From Sipunculus nudus (taxonomy: Eukaryota > Annelida > Sipuncula > Golfingiida > Sipunculidae), in contig CM049320.1 in NCBI GenBank assembly GCA_026874595.1, positions 5,399,464 to 5,463,463 of the forward strand: a stretch of DNA of 64,000 nt. The letters are read 5' to 3'. Position 1 is the stretch's first letter. The number at the start of each line of letters is the position of its first letter. The notes below the pieces were generated by a model that saw nothing but the letters and a program-made list of their open reading frames with translations, had not been told where the DNA came from and made no database searches. A program made the position numbers and the translations under genes. Of the stretch, positions 36,976 through 48,074 are shown one piece after another.

Positions 36976-39900
36976 GGTAGGCTGTTAAAAATCAAGAATC
37001 ATGGATGAAATCTGCTGGAGTTTAAGGGGTATACTGATGATTATTCTCAACACTGCGGGATTATTCAGGAAATTAACATTTAAAGTATTAAAATGTAGAG
37101 TTATAAAATATATCAATACAATTCAATTGGCTCCTAATTTGGTCAAGATTGCTTAATATCGCTCGCGACGCTTTCCAACAAAGTTTGATGTTATTATGAC
37201 TGGCGCTGTGGTGGCATGTTTTGACTCGGCAAAATCGATTTATAATCAGCTTGGTTTACCATAAGCATATATATCGCTGGTCCTTTCCTTTTTCACCATC
37301 ATGGAAAAATGAAAATAAATTTACTAAATTTAAATATGTGCTTAATAATCAGAAAAACAAAATCGAACCTAAAGTTGGTCCGACATTGAAAAGCCCGTTT
37401 GGTTCGGTTTAGTGACAGTAGTATTACTATATAATAATCGTAAGGTATATATTTCTATGTTTACCTTAGTACCACACACGAGACTGGTCTTAACTGAAGC
37501 TTTATACGTACTACACTTATGCAAAGTTCGATTGGTACCACCTCCAATCTATATATCCCCGCCCGGGCCGAAGCATGGACAATGAAATATTTATATCTGG
37601 GCAACAAAGATATCAGCTACCTCTCTGAGCACAGGTATTATAGAATTAGGAGGATAATGGACAATGATGATTCTTTCATATCGGCGGGCAACCTTATTCT
37701 AATCACAAACACAATGGCATGCGCTGAATATCGGTGGCGAATGTAACGGGGCCTATCGTTGGATGCGCACTAACCTGACCGCCAAGGACTACTAATATGG
37801 GCTCGGCTCTCCAATATTAAGTGACACAAATGTACGATGCAATGGCATCAATATATCTTTGAGATGGGTAGGCGATTACTCACAGGGGTAGGTTGGGGCA
37901 TTTTTTTGGTGCTGTAAACTTATATTATTATATATGCGTGTGAATCCTAGCATATATATGAGATATTACGACCAGGTATACGAATTAAAAAGAATAGTCA
38001 GGCAAAAAGGCAGAAATGTAACTAAAGTCTCGCATTATAATCATTTATAATTTTTATTTCCAGTATAAAAATGTTACTCCCTGAATAGCGGGGGGGGGGG
38101 GGGGGGTGATGATTACATTTATCATTCCCTCTTGCCAAAATGTGAGGGATATAAGCCCCCCCCCCTTTTATTGACGCCCTTGGTACTATTTAAATAAATG
38201 CAAAACTCACCAACAGCTAACACTTTCTAAGTAAAATATAATCAGCTAAAACAAAACGGCTTCTCATGCAGGGACATATCATATCTGCCAGATCACTGTG
38301 AAGATTTTTAAAAAGTTGCAAAATATAAACTGGGGATTTATTGTTAAATTCTTAATTGTCAATTAGGTTGTCACTTTAACAAGTAATTTTCCAATAAATT
38401 ATTAAAAAATATATAAGAAAATTTTCTACAAAAAAACAGGTGGACAGCAGCTGGTGGAACGGACTATAGTTTACTAAACATTCTAGGGAGATTATGGTAG
38501 TGGGATCCAACTAAACGATTACCGAAATACCTGTCAATCACTGACAGTTATGATGTTTTTTAAATAGTTTATTTTATGCAGGTTTCGGCAAAGATCAATG
38601 GACACCCCTTGGTTTAACAGTTTACAGGAATCAATATTGATATATCTCGTCTTCCAGAACCACCGGAATTGGTATCATGATTGGCTTGTCGACGTTCGGG
38701 TACGCAGTAAGTCCAGCATTGTCACTCCTTTTGGTAAGAAGGATTCTTTGTCGACCATATTTAATGGGGCCCGAATCCCCTATAAAGCATGTTATATTAA
38801 CATGAAAAATAGCTTCTAACCTTCAAAATAAATCTGTACCTACCAAAATATTGCCTTGAAACCGTTTGCTTACTCTTGTAAACGAGTGTTAAAGACGGTG
38901 GACCAGGCGCGTTCACAGGTATCAACATAAACAGCGCATGCGGCCGTGTGCATCGCGAAGCCACAACACGTGTCTTTCAGGAGATACCCTGACTGACTTG
39001 GCCAAAAAAATGCAATACATGTACATATTCCCGATAGCTGGCTCACAAATCAGACCTTAGGTCACGCGGCCTTGTTATGGTAAACAGACACACGTGGACT
39101 GTGTTTACTGGCATGCAGAGCCATAACAAGATGTTATACAGCCGTATGTGAGGTACTGAGACTATGTGCTTGGATAGTTTTGCTGGGAACACTTGTATAA
39201 AGCAAAACTGAACTGATAATGTTAAAGAATAGGGACAATATTGCCCCTGATTATGTCCCTTAATGTCTTTTACCTAAAACTGAAAAATTATAAAACTCAT
39301 ATTTATATAGTTTGCCTTTTCTAACTTTATATTGATATTACATTCTTGACTGTTCCCGTGTTCTCTAGACCAGAAACGCTTGAATCCCTGGAAACTGGAC
39401 TTACCGTAGTGTAGAGTATCACGACAATAACTGGGCAAGAACACGACGCCAGAGGAGCAAGTTATTCTCCCATTAAGATGTATAGGTGGTATGATAACCG
39501 GTTTTTAGCTCAGCTGACTGAAAGTCAATTGAAGAATAGGAATGGCGCTTTTTCCGTCATCTACCCGGCCGTCTATCAGTCCGTTAGCAAGGCACAAATC
39601 TTAACCGCTGGCCTTTAAAGTAAAAATACAGGGAGATCAATAAAAACAAACCTCCTTGGAACCCTGAAATCAGGTCACTGTGACCTATATTCTCTGTGCT
39701 ATGGGACTTGTAAATTCCCCAAAAAATAAATAAAATTTTGATACAAAACCTGCAGTATCTTGAAAATTAATGCATGAATTGCCATGAATATTGCTTTGAA
39801 TATTGACCGTGGCTATTATTTTTCAGTTCCCGAAACCTGGTTGCGCCATCTGTTTCTTTTTTCTTATTTTTACGATTCTTTTTTCTGTTTTTAGACATTT

Positions 39901-40123
39901 AAATGACAGCAATTATGTCAGTTTCTCAGCTGTGGTTTTATCCAGTGTCTTGAAGCCACTGTGTTAACTGATTATGACTGATTTCTCCAGTTTCTGACGT
40001 CTGGTGGCGCCACTTGTATTTTTTCTATTTTTATGAACTTTTTCCTTTTTTTTAAAACTGCCAAATTATATTGATACTATCAGATTGGCAATTGTGGCAC
40101 ACCTTTAACGCAGAAACATGATT
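36976..40123. other. non-coding, one weak exon candidate
   Basis: A 49-nt stretch at 38660-38708 has a strong acceptor (cgtcttccag|) and donor (GCA|GTAAGT) and one frame reads TTGIGIMIGLSTFGYA. No neighbouring exon was found, so it is not annotated as a gene. A G17 run near 38090 and a C12 run near 38157 can pair with each other. Confidence 0.35.
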
Positions 40124-40620
40124 GATTTTCGAATCATGAGGCCAAGGGTCAATGTCAGAGGACCCACTAATTTGGAAAGATTGTGGATATATTTTAAACA
40201 AAACTTTTCATCCGCAATCTTTCATCTTGCACATACAGCTGACCTGCTAAAAGGGGAAGAACCTGATTGATTTTGGGGTCACAAGGTCAAAGGTCAAGGT
40301 CACAGGGGCAATCTTTCCACATATCATTTTCAGAGTGATAGCTCCAGTTTGGATTGAAATATTGGTTTCAAACTTGACTCATATATAGACCACCAATAAA
40401 GTTAAAACTCTTGATTTTGGGGTCATGATATCGAAGGTCAAGGTAAAGGGACCTAATTCTTCACAGGACCCATTTTAAGCTAAACTTATCATCCGGACCT
40501 TCCGTCTTCCACGTGTGGCGTACCTGCCAATAGAGGAAGGTTCCTTTTGTTTTTGGGATCACTAGGTCGAAGGTCAAGGTCACATGGCCTATCCATTCAC
40601 AAATTAGTTTATGGATGATA
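40124..40620. repeat. tandem repeat, about 140-145 bp period, four diverged copies
   Basis: Each unit has a gattttggggtca-type start (40124, 40269, 40413, 40549), then a ggtcaaaggtcaaggtcac-type core, then a hydropathy-free AT-rich remainder with a cttcacaggaccca phrase. Spacing is 145, 144 and 136 bp. It belongs to the same gaccttgacctt repeat class as 5539 and 13703. Confidence 0.7.
40284..40302. promoter_or_regulatory. three AGGTCA half-sites, DR1 plus DR0
   Basis: AGGTCA-A-AGGTCA-AGGTCA, three exact nuclear-receptor half-sites in 19 nt within the second unit of the tandem repeat. The other units carry partial versions. Confidence 0.4.
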
Positions 40621-41629
40621 ACTACAGTTTGGGAAGACAGGTTTGCTTTAAACGGATCACAGGACCCATATTTTGGAAAAGCTCATAAACATATCCTTAA
40701 AGACAAATTCAGCTGAGCCTCGAGACGCATGGGTACCTAGTTACTACAACCGTTCAATGTATGCTGAAAAAAAAAAGATTAGACTGGGATCCTGCACTAT
40801 TACTGATCATGCGTAGAGTTTCTCAGGCAGGCATAAATGCACAGAGGCGTCAAAATAGTGGCTATAAAACTTTTCTCTTGCAACACTATCCTCCTTTGTT
40901 GTCCGCCGGTCAGTCCATGGTTCGGTTGCAGTTCAACTTCAGATACAACTGCCAGTATGTCATTGTGTTTATTGACGAATACAATTGATGTCAATACGAA
41001 TAAAGGACAGGCTGTAAAGCGCAGCTATATGAAACGAAATCGGAGATTTCCCACAAGCAAAAAGGACAAATGTATTAGGACGGAAATGTAGATCGAAAAG
41101 GTAGACAAAATAGGTGGAAATATACCAGCTTGCTTAGAAAATATGAAAACTGCTGCAGTTTTTGATTATTTTCCATACCATTAAGAATTCTGCATTACTA
41201 AGGGTCTGGTCTTCATTGGAAAACAAAATATGATCCTCAGAAAATGAATCCCTAGGAAATTTTTATTGGTATGGCCTTATTTTGTAGAATCATCCTCAAC
41301 GCGTTGGTTTTCCTGTTAATGGTTACACTCTTCTATAACACCTTTATTAAACACTTTTCAAACATAATCAGCTAAACCGATCGTAAACTACTGACATTGA
41401 GTATTCGGGTTGGGTATATTGATTATTCAAATGGTTTAGGAAACAGGAATACTTCCCCTATAACAGCGATGTTTCTGTTTCCACTTTCACATAAACTGAA
41501 TTTTATGGCTGATTTAACCCAAACACCACAGGCGACTATCACGCACAGTGCGCATGCTCACAAGCACGATGCATTAGCCTACGATTTACATGTTTCAGAA
41601 TCGAAGATATTAACTGACAGTCGCACTCG
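40621..41629. other. non-coding, nothing recognised
   Basis: Several overlapping short frames on both strands without motifs. Confidence 0.4.
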
Positions 41630-41938
41630 GTGTCATGTCTTCTTGGAGCTTTTTGTACCGTACCCCTACCTGAATTACTGGGGCGACTTCTGCCGGAGAC
41701 AATACAGGAAGTCCTGGACTGGCCACGCACATTAAACAAAGAAGACAGGGGAAGTATAAGTCAAGATCAGAAAGAACTTTGGAGGCAGATCAAGAAAGGT
41801 CTCATACAAAATAGGTCACGTGACAACCCTCGTCGTAGACCACATGATAGACCTTTTGACCCAGCGGCAGCTGACAATCCGGGGTTTGAAATATTCAGTC
41901 AGAAACCTGCAAACGAGACCTCTTTCTCGCGGCTTTAA
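41630..41938 (+). CDS. hypothetical 102-residue frame
   Basis: The frame has an amphipathic, protein-like middle (LLPETIQEVLDWPRTLNKED), a basic patch (NRSRDNPRRRPHDRPFDP) and ends PANETSFSRL-stop. It is not low complexity and not obviously a repeat. No domain is recognised, no upstream exon is apparent, and a longer minus-strand frame overlaps the start. It could be a last exon of an unseen gene or chance. Confidence 0.25.
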   Translation: MSCLLGAFCTVPLPELLGRLLPETIQEVLDWPRTLNKEDRGSISQDQKELWRQIKKGLIQNRSRDNPRRRPHDRPFDPAAADNPGFEIFSQKPANETSFSRL

Positions 41939-42550
41939 AAATAAGATAAATTCGCGGTTTTTGCCCTATCATTGAGTTATCCGAAACGAATTTATACAGA
42001 AATACAAAATTTAAATACAACAACTTGTGCCCGGTTTGCCGCCGCTGCCTATTTTATTCCATACACCAAATGATTCAATATAGACGTAAAGAAACACATT
42101 TATTCATGTTCCTTATACATGGAGGCATCACATCTTGCTGTGACCTCTTGTTTCATTAAATTTCCTGAGATTAAATTCCTAAAATATCCTTCTAGGAGCT
42201 AATTTTTTCCATATTTATCTACCCCATATTTATCGAAGTTCTGCTTCGTAATAAAAACCGTATATCAAATCAAAGTAAAAATAAAAGCGTTGAATAAATG
42301 GGCACTCGCTTTTTGAGTGAATTAACTTGTAGCAAACGAAATTTTCGTCATTGAAGTTTCTGATAACGAATATTACTATTACTATACGTGCTTTTATCAT
42401 TTAACCCTTCTTGGTTGATTTTTCCATTGTTTTATGATTTCCATTACATCGTAACGTGTTTACGATAACGAACCGCTACTGGTACGGTCACGTGATCAAT
42501 TTGCGTTTGAAGCTGGCAGTTTAACGCACCTTTGTATTTTTACTCTAAAG
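41939..42550. other. non-coding, nothing recognised
   Basis: AT-rich spacer between the hypothetical frame and the TIR element. Confidence 0.4.
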
Positions 42551-42981
42551 CAGGGTTTGCACGCGGCACGCGATCGGTTCGCGAAGGAAGCGAATATCGA
42601 AAAAAAGGGCAAAGTACAACGTTCATATTCTAGGGTCCAAAATTTCGCTGTATGTGTAGGAATGTCGTATAAATGTCACAGAATGTGCGTTATTCGCGAA
42701 ATACGCGCGAACAGTTTGCATGTGTCGCGAAATGTCCGCACGAATGATTCGTGCATATTCGTGTTGTTCGTATTTTTACCCATGTTCTTCGTGTATATGG
42801 ACTGCAACGCCACACACGACATCCACATATACGTTATGACAACTACGCACACACTGCGCAAGAATGGTTAAAGGCTCTCTGTCGCCACACATTCGGAGAA
42901 AACTTCTCCAAATGTTGGACTTCACCATTTTTTCGATATTCGCCTCCTGCGCGAATCGTTCGCGTGCCCCGTGAAACACTG
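42551..42981. mobile_element. 431-bp non-autonomous TIR element (MITE)
   Basis: The arms 42551-42606 and 42928-42981 are inverted repeats of about 55 bp: the left arm opens cagggtttgcacgcggcacg and the reversed right arm opens cagtgtttcacggggcacg; both end gcgaatatcgaaaaaa. The interior has no credible ORF but is rich in cgaa/ttcg words. The CAGGG/CAGTG ends suggest hAT, but no 8-bp target duplication is evident (flanks actctaaag and cctagatat), so superfamily is open. Confidence 0.65.
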
Positions 42982-43756
42982 CCTAGATATGGACTGTTTA
43001 GAGCTCTCAAAATAGAATTGTAGGAGTCGACTTTAAAAAGGCAATCCTATTTTAGAGCAAAATAATTATTATAAACATTTTTAATGATATGAGATGTCTG
43101 GTTGATTTCGAGGTAGCCTTACTAACTGGAAAAGTAGTCCTATAAATTAGGTCTAAACATCATATGAATGAATAGCAGCAGCTACTCATATGACGGGGCT
43201 CCTAATTATTTTGGTGCTCAATCCTACATGTAAAAAATATTTTTAAACAGATAATAAATATCAGATGCACGGAAATAAAAAGTTATGCAAAACTTTAGAG
43301 TCGTGATTGCAAATTGAGAATTATAAAAAACTTAGAAATTCCCTGTGTATGCTTGGCTAAAATACTATTATCAAATACTAAAATAGACGGATTTTACAAT
43401 AATAACAGCTTCACAAAAGATATTATTCAATAATCGATTCTAGTACGGTTCCACCACCCTAGTTGAATCTGTATCTTTACAGACAACTCTCCAGATACTA
43501 AAACCTTCCAGGGTTTTGCATCATTTGCTACACTTTTCCATCAGATTAATTAGGTTTGATTTGAAAGGAAATATAAACAATTGTAAACCAGATTGATTGT
43601 CTCGTAGTATAATGTGATAGACTTATAAACGTTAACGACCTATTCATCTTAAAACTGTTTATCCAGTGTCATCAGCTGTTAGTCTTGTGCCCCTTATCTT
43701 CAACAAAGACTACATCGTTACATCAGAGACTGATGTTACGTCACAGATGTCAAAGG
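42982..43756. other. non-coding, 3' flank of the transporter gene
   Basis: AT-rich; it would include the 3' UTR of the minus-strand transporter. No unambiguous AATAAA was assigned. Confidence 0.4.
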
Positions 43757-46700
43757 TCAATTAACCGGCATGTATTGCCTGGTCCGTAACAGATGTTCTT
43801 CCTCCTTTCTGGCAAAGTAAGTGTACATAATGACAGACGGGAGCATAATGGCCAGACCAGCCAAGCTGAAGGCCGTTGTCATGTTGAACTCTGGAAACCA
43901 TCTCAGCCTGGGATCTGCCTTGAATAACGTCCAGAAGATGGCGCCAGCAGGTGTGACAAGCGTTTGTACAATTGCAGCGTACACAGCGCCATCTGCATAC
44001 CGAAGCAGAAGTATTGTCGACACATTTACCGTGGCTGAACCTATCAGGAAACACCAGCCTGGTGCAATGACGTAACTGCATGTGTTGTCCACTCCGAAAT
44101 GACATCTCAGGCTCCGCACAAAGTTTTTCAAGAACAGCTGCATGGGGTTTAGCTGCAGTATAGAAATGCGCATAACATATTTTTTTAGGTCGTGGGAAAA
44201 TGATAGTGATAAATACAGATTATTTGTAACGTTAATATCCATTATTGAAATCGTGGAAAGTGAGATCCCTTTTTCCCAATTGGGCAAGAGCAACGGAATG
44301 GGGGATGCGACAAACCAGTGCAGTATATTATAATTGGATGTTTTGTTGGGAGAAAATAACGAGGCTCAAAGTGTTCTTGTTTAACATGCAACAGTCCTGG
44401 TGATTTCCAGAATAGTATATGGGTAATTCAGTTCAAGCTTTATTAGACATTACCATATGAAGTGCTAAATCGCCCAATTCAATATATAGTTCAAGATGAA
44501 ATTATAATTTTACTGTATTTATACATTAGACATTATGATTTCAATAGAGTAGGTCCCTCACGTGGTGTCCTGTGTGGTGAGGGATCCTTGCTACTCCAGG
44601 TATGACGTCAGTCCAGAACAGAGCCGCAGTCCACACGAAGATGTACACAGAACACCAGAAGTAAAGTCGTATAGCCACCACCTGGAAACAGAGATATTCA
44701 GTGAAACGGTTAATATTTACCGAGCACGAAACATCGAGGTCATACTGAATAAAGTATTAAAAAGTTCCCGGACGTGCACATTTCTGTGTCATTTCTTGTG
44801 AACATGATGACTTTTGAATCACTAAATATTTTTCCATGAAAATTGACATTTAAATTGTTTCTGCAAATGTTTCGGGGGAGTATGAAAAGCGGCGACTTTA
44901 TCGTAACATGCAATATCAAATAAGCCAAAATAAACAAAAAAGTGTTAAACCGATCACATTTGAAGCATTGCACGTTTCCTCAGTTGGCACTCAAGTTGTT
45001 TCAACCAAGTTCTAAAAAAGGAGAATAACCGGTGACCCTGACCTTCATCTTCAAGATCAAATCAGATTTTTTATCGCTATAACTTTTGAAACACTCAATT
45101 TTTTTCTCGAGAAATATGATAATTGTTTCTTCAACAATCTCGGATGGGTTTGAAAACTGGTAACATTGGCCTCCATGTACAAGGTCAAATAAGCCGATAT
45201 AAAAAACAATTGTAAACCACATTAAGTAGTTCAACAAAGCCTTGAGCGAGTAAGAAAACTGGTGACCTTGGTCTGGTGACCTTGGTCTGGCTCATCCAAT
45301 TGAGTCTGCCAGACAATACAGCATCGTCTCTAAGATATCTTGTCAACATAAAAAACTTTTGCAGCATCGCATATTTTTTTTTCACAGATTTAACACACAA
45401 ATTGTTTCAGTAAAGATCTCTGTTGAGTTTGAAGACTTGTGACCTTAACATTGAACTGCATAGCCAAATTTGCGAAAATTATGATATTTGTGAACCTGAT
45501 AACTTCTGAAGTACTGCAATCCCCCTCATATATGGTACAACAAATGTTTCTGGCTACTTTGAAAACTGATGAACTTGACCTTCATCTTCCAAGCCAAACC
45601 GTCATGAATCGTGAAAATCTGTGGGAAAATATTTCATTTTTGTGTAAACCACAATTTTTGAAGAAGTGCATATTTTTATCTCATATTGGGGATTGGGGTC
45701 CATTGGGAGGGCAGACATATATCTGTTTTTTTTTTTTGCGACTGCAATACCATTCTAGTATTATACCATTCGAACCCCACCGGTGCCTCAATGGCATAAT
45801 GGTGAAATCTCGAGAGAACCTCAGAGGTTGGCTTAATGTCTTGACGACAAGTTATGACTTCAGGATTATTCCTCACCCCATGCATATTAAACCTTAAATC
45901 CAGATGGCTTAATGATAACATATCATCCTAATCGCATGGACACCTTCATCCTCATTCAATAGACAGTGCCACCAACAGGCCATGGACCTTTCCTTATACA
46001 TAAATATTTGACACACGTCCACCCACCATTACATACACACACGTCACTAACCGCGTCGTCTCTTACTGCTTTCTCCCAAAGCACCGTCCCAACACAATAT
46101 GGTATAAAACTCAACGCGTAGACCAGTGGCCAGATCAGACGTTCTGCAGTGCTTGGCATCGAGGCACCCGAGTTCTCAGCCTGTTGTCTGTCCATTCCCC
46201 AAATCTGCGGCTCCAAACAGATGAAAAGACCGACCATTAACGTCCCTGTACACACGAGCCGAGCTAACGTTAACCCTGCAAGAAGAACATAACTGAGAAT
46301 CACCTAACTACTCTGGTTTAGTTTTATATTTTGTTTCCTTGTAATCTTTATAAGGGGTTGTATGCTTGCATCAATCTGTACTGTTTCGAAAATCATATAA
46401 TTACATTGTAAATAGATTAAGGTATATAGATCTGATGTTCAGGAAGCGGGAAAGTCATTCTATTTAATATTAACCTTGTCAACCTTGTTAATTATCTACT
46501 ACGACAGAACGCTTTGACATCAGTTGTAATTACTATGCCTCTAGGGGTCTTTTGCGTCGTATTCCATAATTCATGCTTTAAGGATTAGAATTTCTACTTT
46601 CTGTCATCATTATTTTTTCAAACTTTAGGCTTTGAAAGGACAAAACATTTCCTTGGAAGATCCTAATTTCATTTAATACTCAAATTCCGGTTAGCAGTAA

Positions 46701-47945
46701 CTAAATCTGGTGTTATCTTTATAGTTATCACCTGATTTCGATTATTTCCATTTTAATGACAACAAATGATACAGTATAATTGGAGGCATTAATTTCCGCT
46801 TCGCCACCTAGCGGCCATATCCCAAAAAATATTTATACTGTTTTTAATTATACGTCTATCTCTCGCTCGCAATCTATTTCAGCCACGTTATTATTTTTTT
46901 TAAAGTGAAGCTGTAGCTGTAATGTTTTCTAGAGCAGTTAGGATACGTTAAGGTGATACCAATGAACACGCGACAGCAAAACTATAAACATATAATAAAC
47001 TCAAACGCACAATTTAACCACAATAGGATGTGGTTTTACACCCAAGAATATACACGGTCTATTATGGTATTTTCGCATACCACGGAATATAACTTATCAA
47101 GGTTCGTGATTCGCCCTTAAATGCAACTCGACCGCCCGCTTTGTAAAATAAGCCTCAGAAGCTAGAACTGCGTCGAGTTTTCTCGGATATTCGAGACATT
47201 TAATGGTGTATTTTGCCCATTTTGGATGCTCTCTCGCTTGGTTAAACCTACTTTAATCAAACTTTACTTTTAAAATCCCCTGTGATTTCTTTGCTTGCAA
47301 ACAAAGTACATAATTTGAAGAGAACTAAGACATCCCATAATAATACATGCCATAACAAAAGTATAGATATAAAAAAAAATAAAAATAAAAAAGCTTACCT
47401 TTTCGCAGCATTACGTAACTGCATATCATCATAAATGGAACCGATACAGGAAACATAATAGACTGTAATACCGGCGGTGTCCGCAAGGGATCGCTGGCGT
47501 ATCCCAACATGATTGCATTAAGAGTAAGGAGAAATCCAACAAGTACACAGAATCCCATCGTGTTATGCGGTAAAAGAGACATCTCTCGGTCAAACACGAA
47601 TTTGTAGAATAAAAATAACACTAGTATTACCCATATTTGCATGAATGTGGCGTAAAGCACCCCATGGTAAATACTGATTTCCAAGTTATCAAGATAATCA
47701 GCATATAAGGCAATTGAGATTATAGCAACAGTTAGACCGATGACGCCAGTCGCGACGAGAAATGCGCAGAAGAGATTTCTAGACACAGCGAATCCGAGGA
47801 CTAAAATGCGTTGAGCGGCCTCTGGCGGCGGAGGACCGGGGCTCTGGCTGCCTCCAGCCTCTCCGTCTATGGTGTACAGACTGTTGCTGTCCTGAACCAG
47901 CTGCCGACGGTCCATGTCCATCGTGAGGGTGTACCCTACTGTTAT
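43757..47945 (-). CDS. CRT-like multipass transporter (drug/metabolite transporter superfamily), 420 aa
   Basis: Four coding exons splice in frame on the minus strand: 47945-47399 (ATG at 47921, donor AAAAG|GTAAGC), 46275-46052 (TTGCAG| to GACGCG|GTTAGT), 44681-44562 (TTTCCAG| to CACCAC|GTGAGG) and 44152-43757 (ACTGCAG| to stop). Codon phases match at every junction and give 420 residues. The product has about ten hydrophobic spans. The wording SDPLRTPPVLQSIMFPVSVP with FMMICSYVMLRKG recalls the chloroquine-resistance-transporter-like branch, whose Plasmodium member has nearly the same length, as does GWCFLIGSATVNVSTI with a late small-residue-rich span. An acidic/basic cytosolic tail (ARKEEEHLLRTRQYMP) follows. 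Such proteins export amino acids, peptides or drugs from acidic compartments; substrate and compartment are unknown here. An acceptor (tttttttcag|) 24 nt before the ATG implies a 5'-UTR intron. Family call is by motif memory. Confidence 0.72.
44811..45600. repeat. intronic diverged repeat with gaccttgacctt words
   Basis: Phrases of the form aaattgtttc...gggtttgaaaactggtgac recur near 44850, 45120, 45398 and 45540, each followed by a gaccttcatcttcaag or caaataagccgat-like phrase. They lie in the intron between the second and third coding exons of the transporter. Spacing is irregular, so units have suffered indels. Confidence 0.55.
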
Positions 47946-48030
47946 CTGAAAAAAAAATAAGTGATTGCCGCATTAACGCAACTGGAGACCCTGGGCCAGG
48001 ATATATACCTATATTGTGGTAACAATTTCA

Positions 48031-48074
48031 GCCATGACTTCGATGCGGTCTGCTAGGTTAAGGGAACCGGCTAT
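48031..48074 (-). repeat. 44-bp inverted piece of the element at the array 5' junction
   Basis: These 44 bases are the exact reverse complement of 48316-48359 within copy 1. They are followed at once by the forward element sequence starting ctacgaaatggtccgg. The junction shares the three bases tat with both partners. Such 5' inversions are a known feature of PLE insertions. Confidence 0.92.

Noticed and set aside
42557-43023. Several overlapping frames of 60-104 codons
   Set aside because: They fall inside or across the TIR element and arise from its cgaa-rich inverted repeats.
45439-45921. Frames of 152 codons (plus) and 81 codons (minus)
   Set aside because: They lie in the transporter intron and partly in the diverged intronic repeat; no motif or splice logic.
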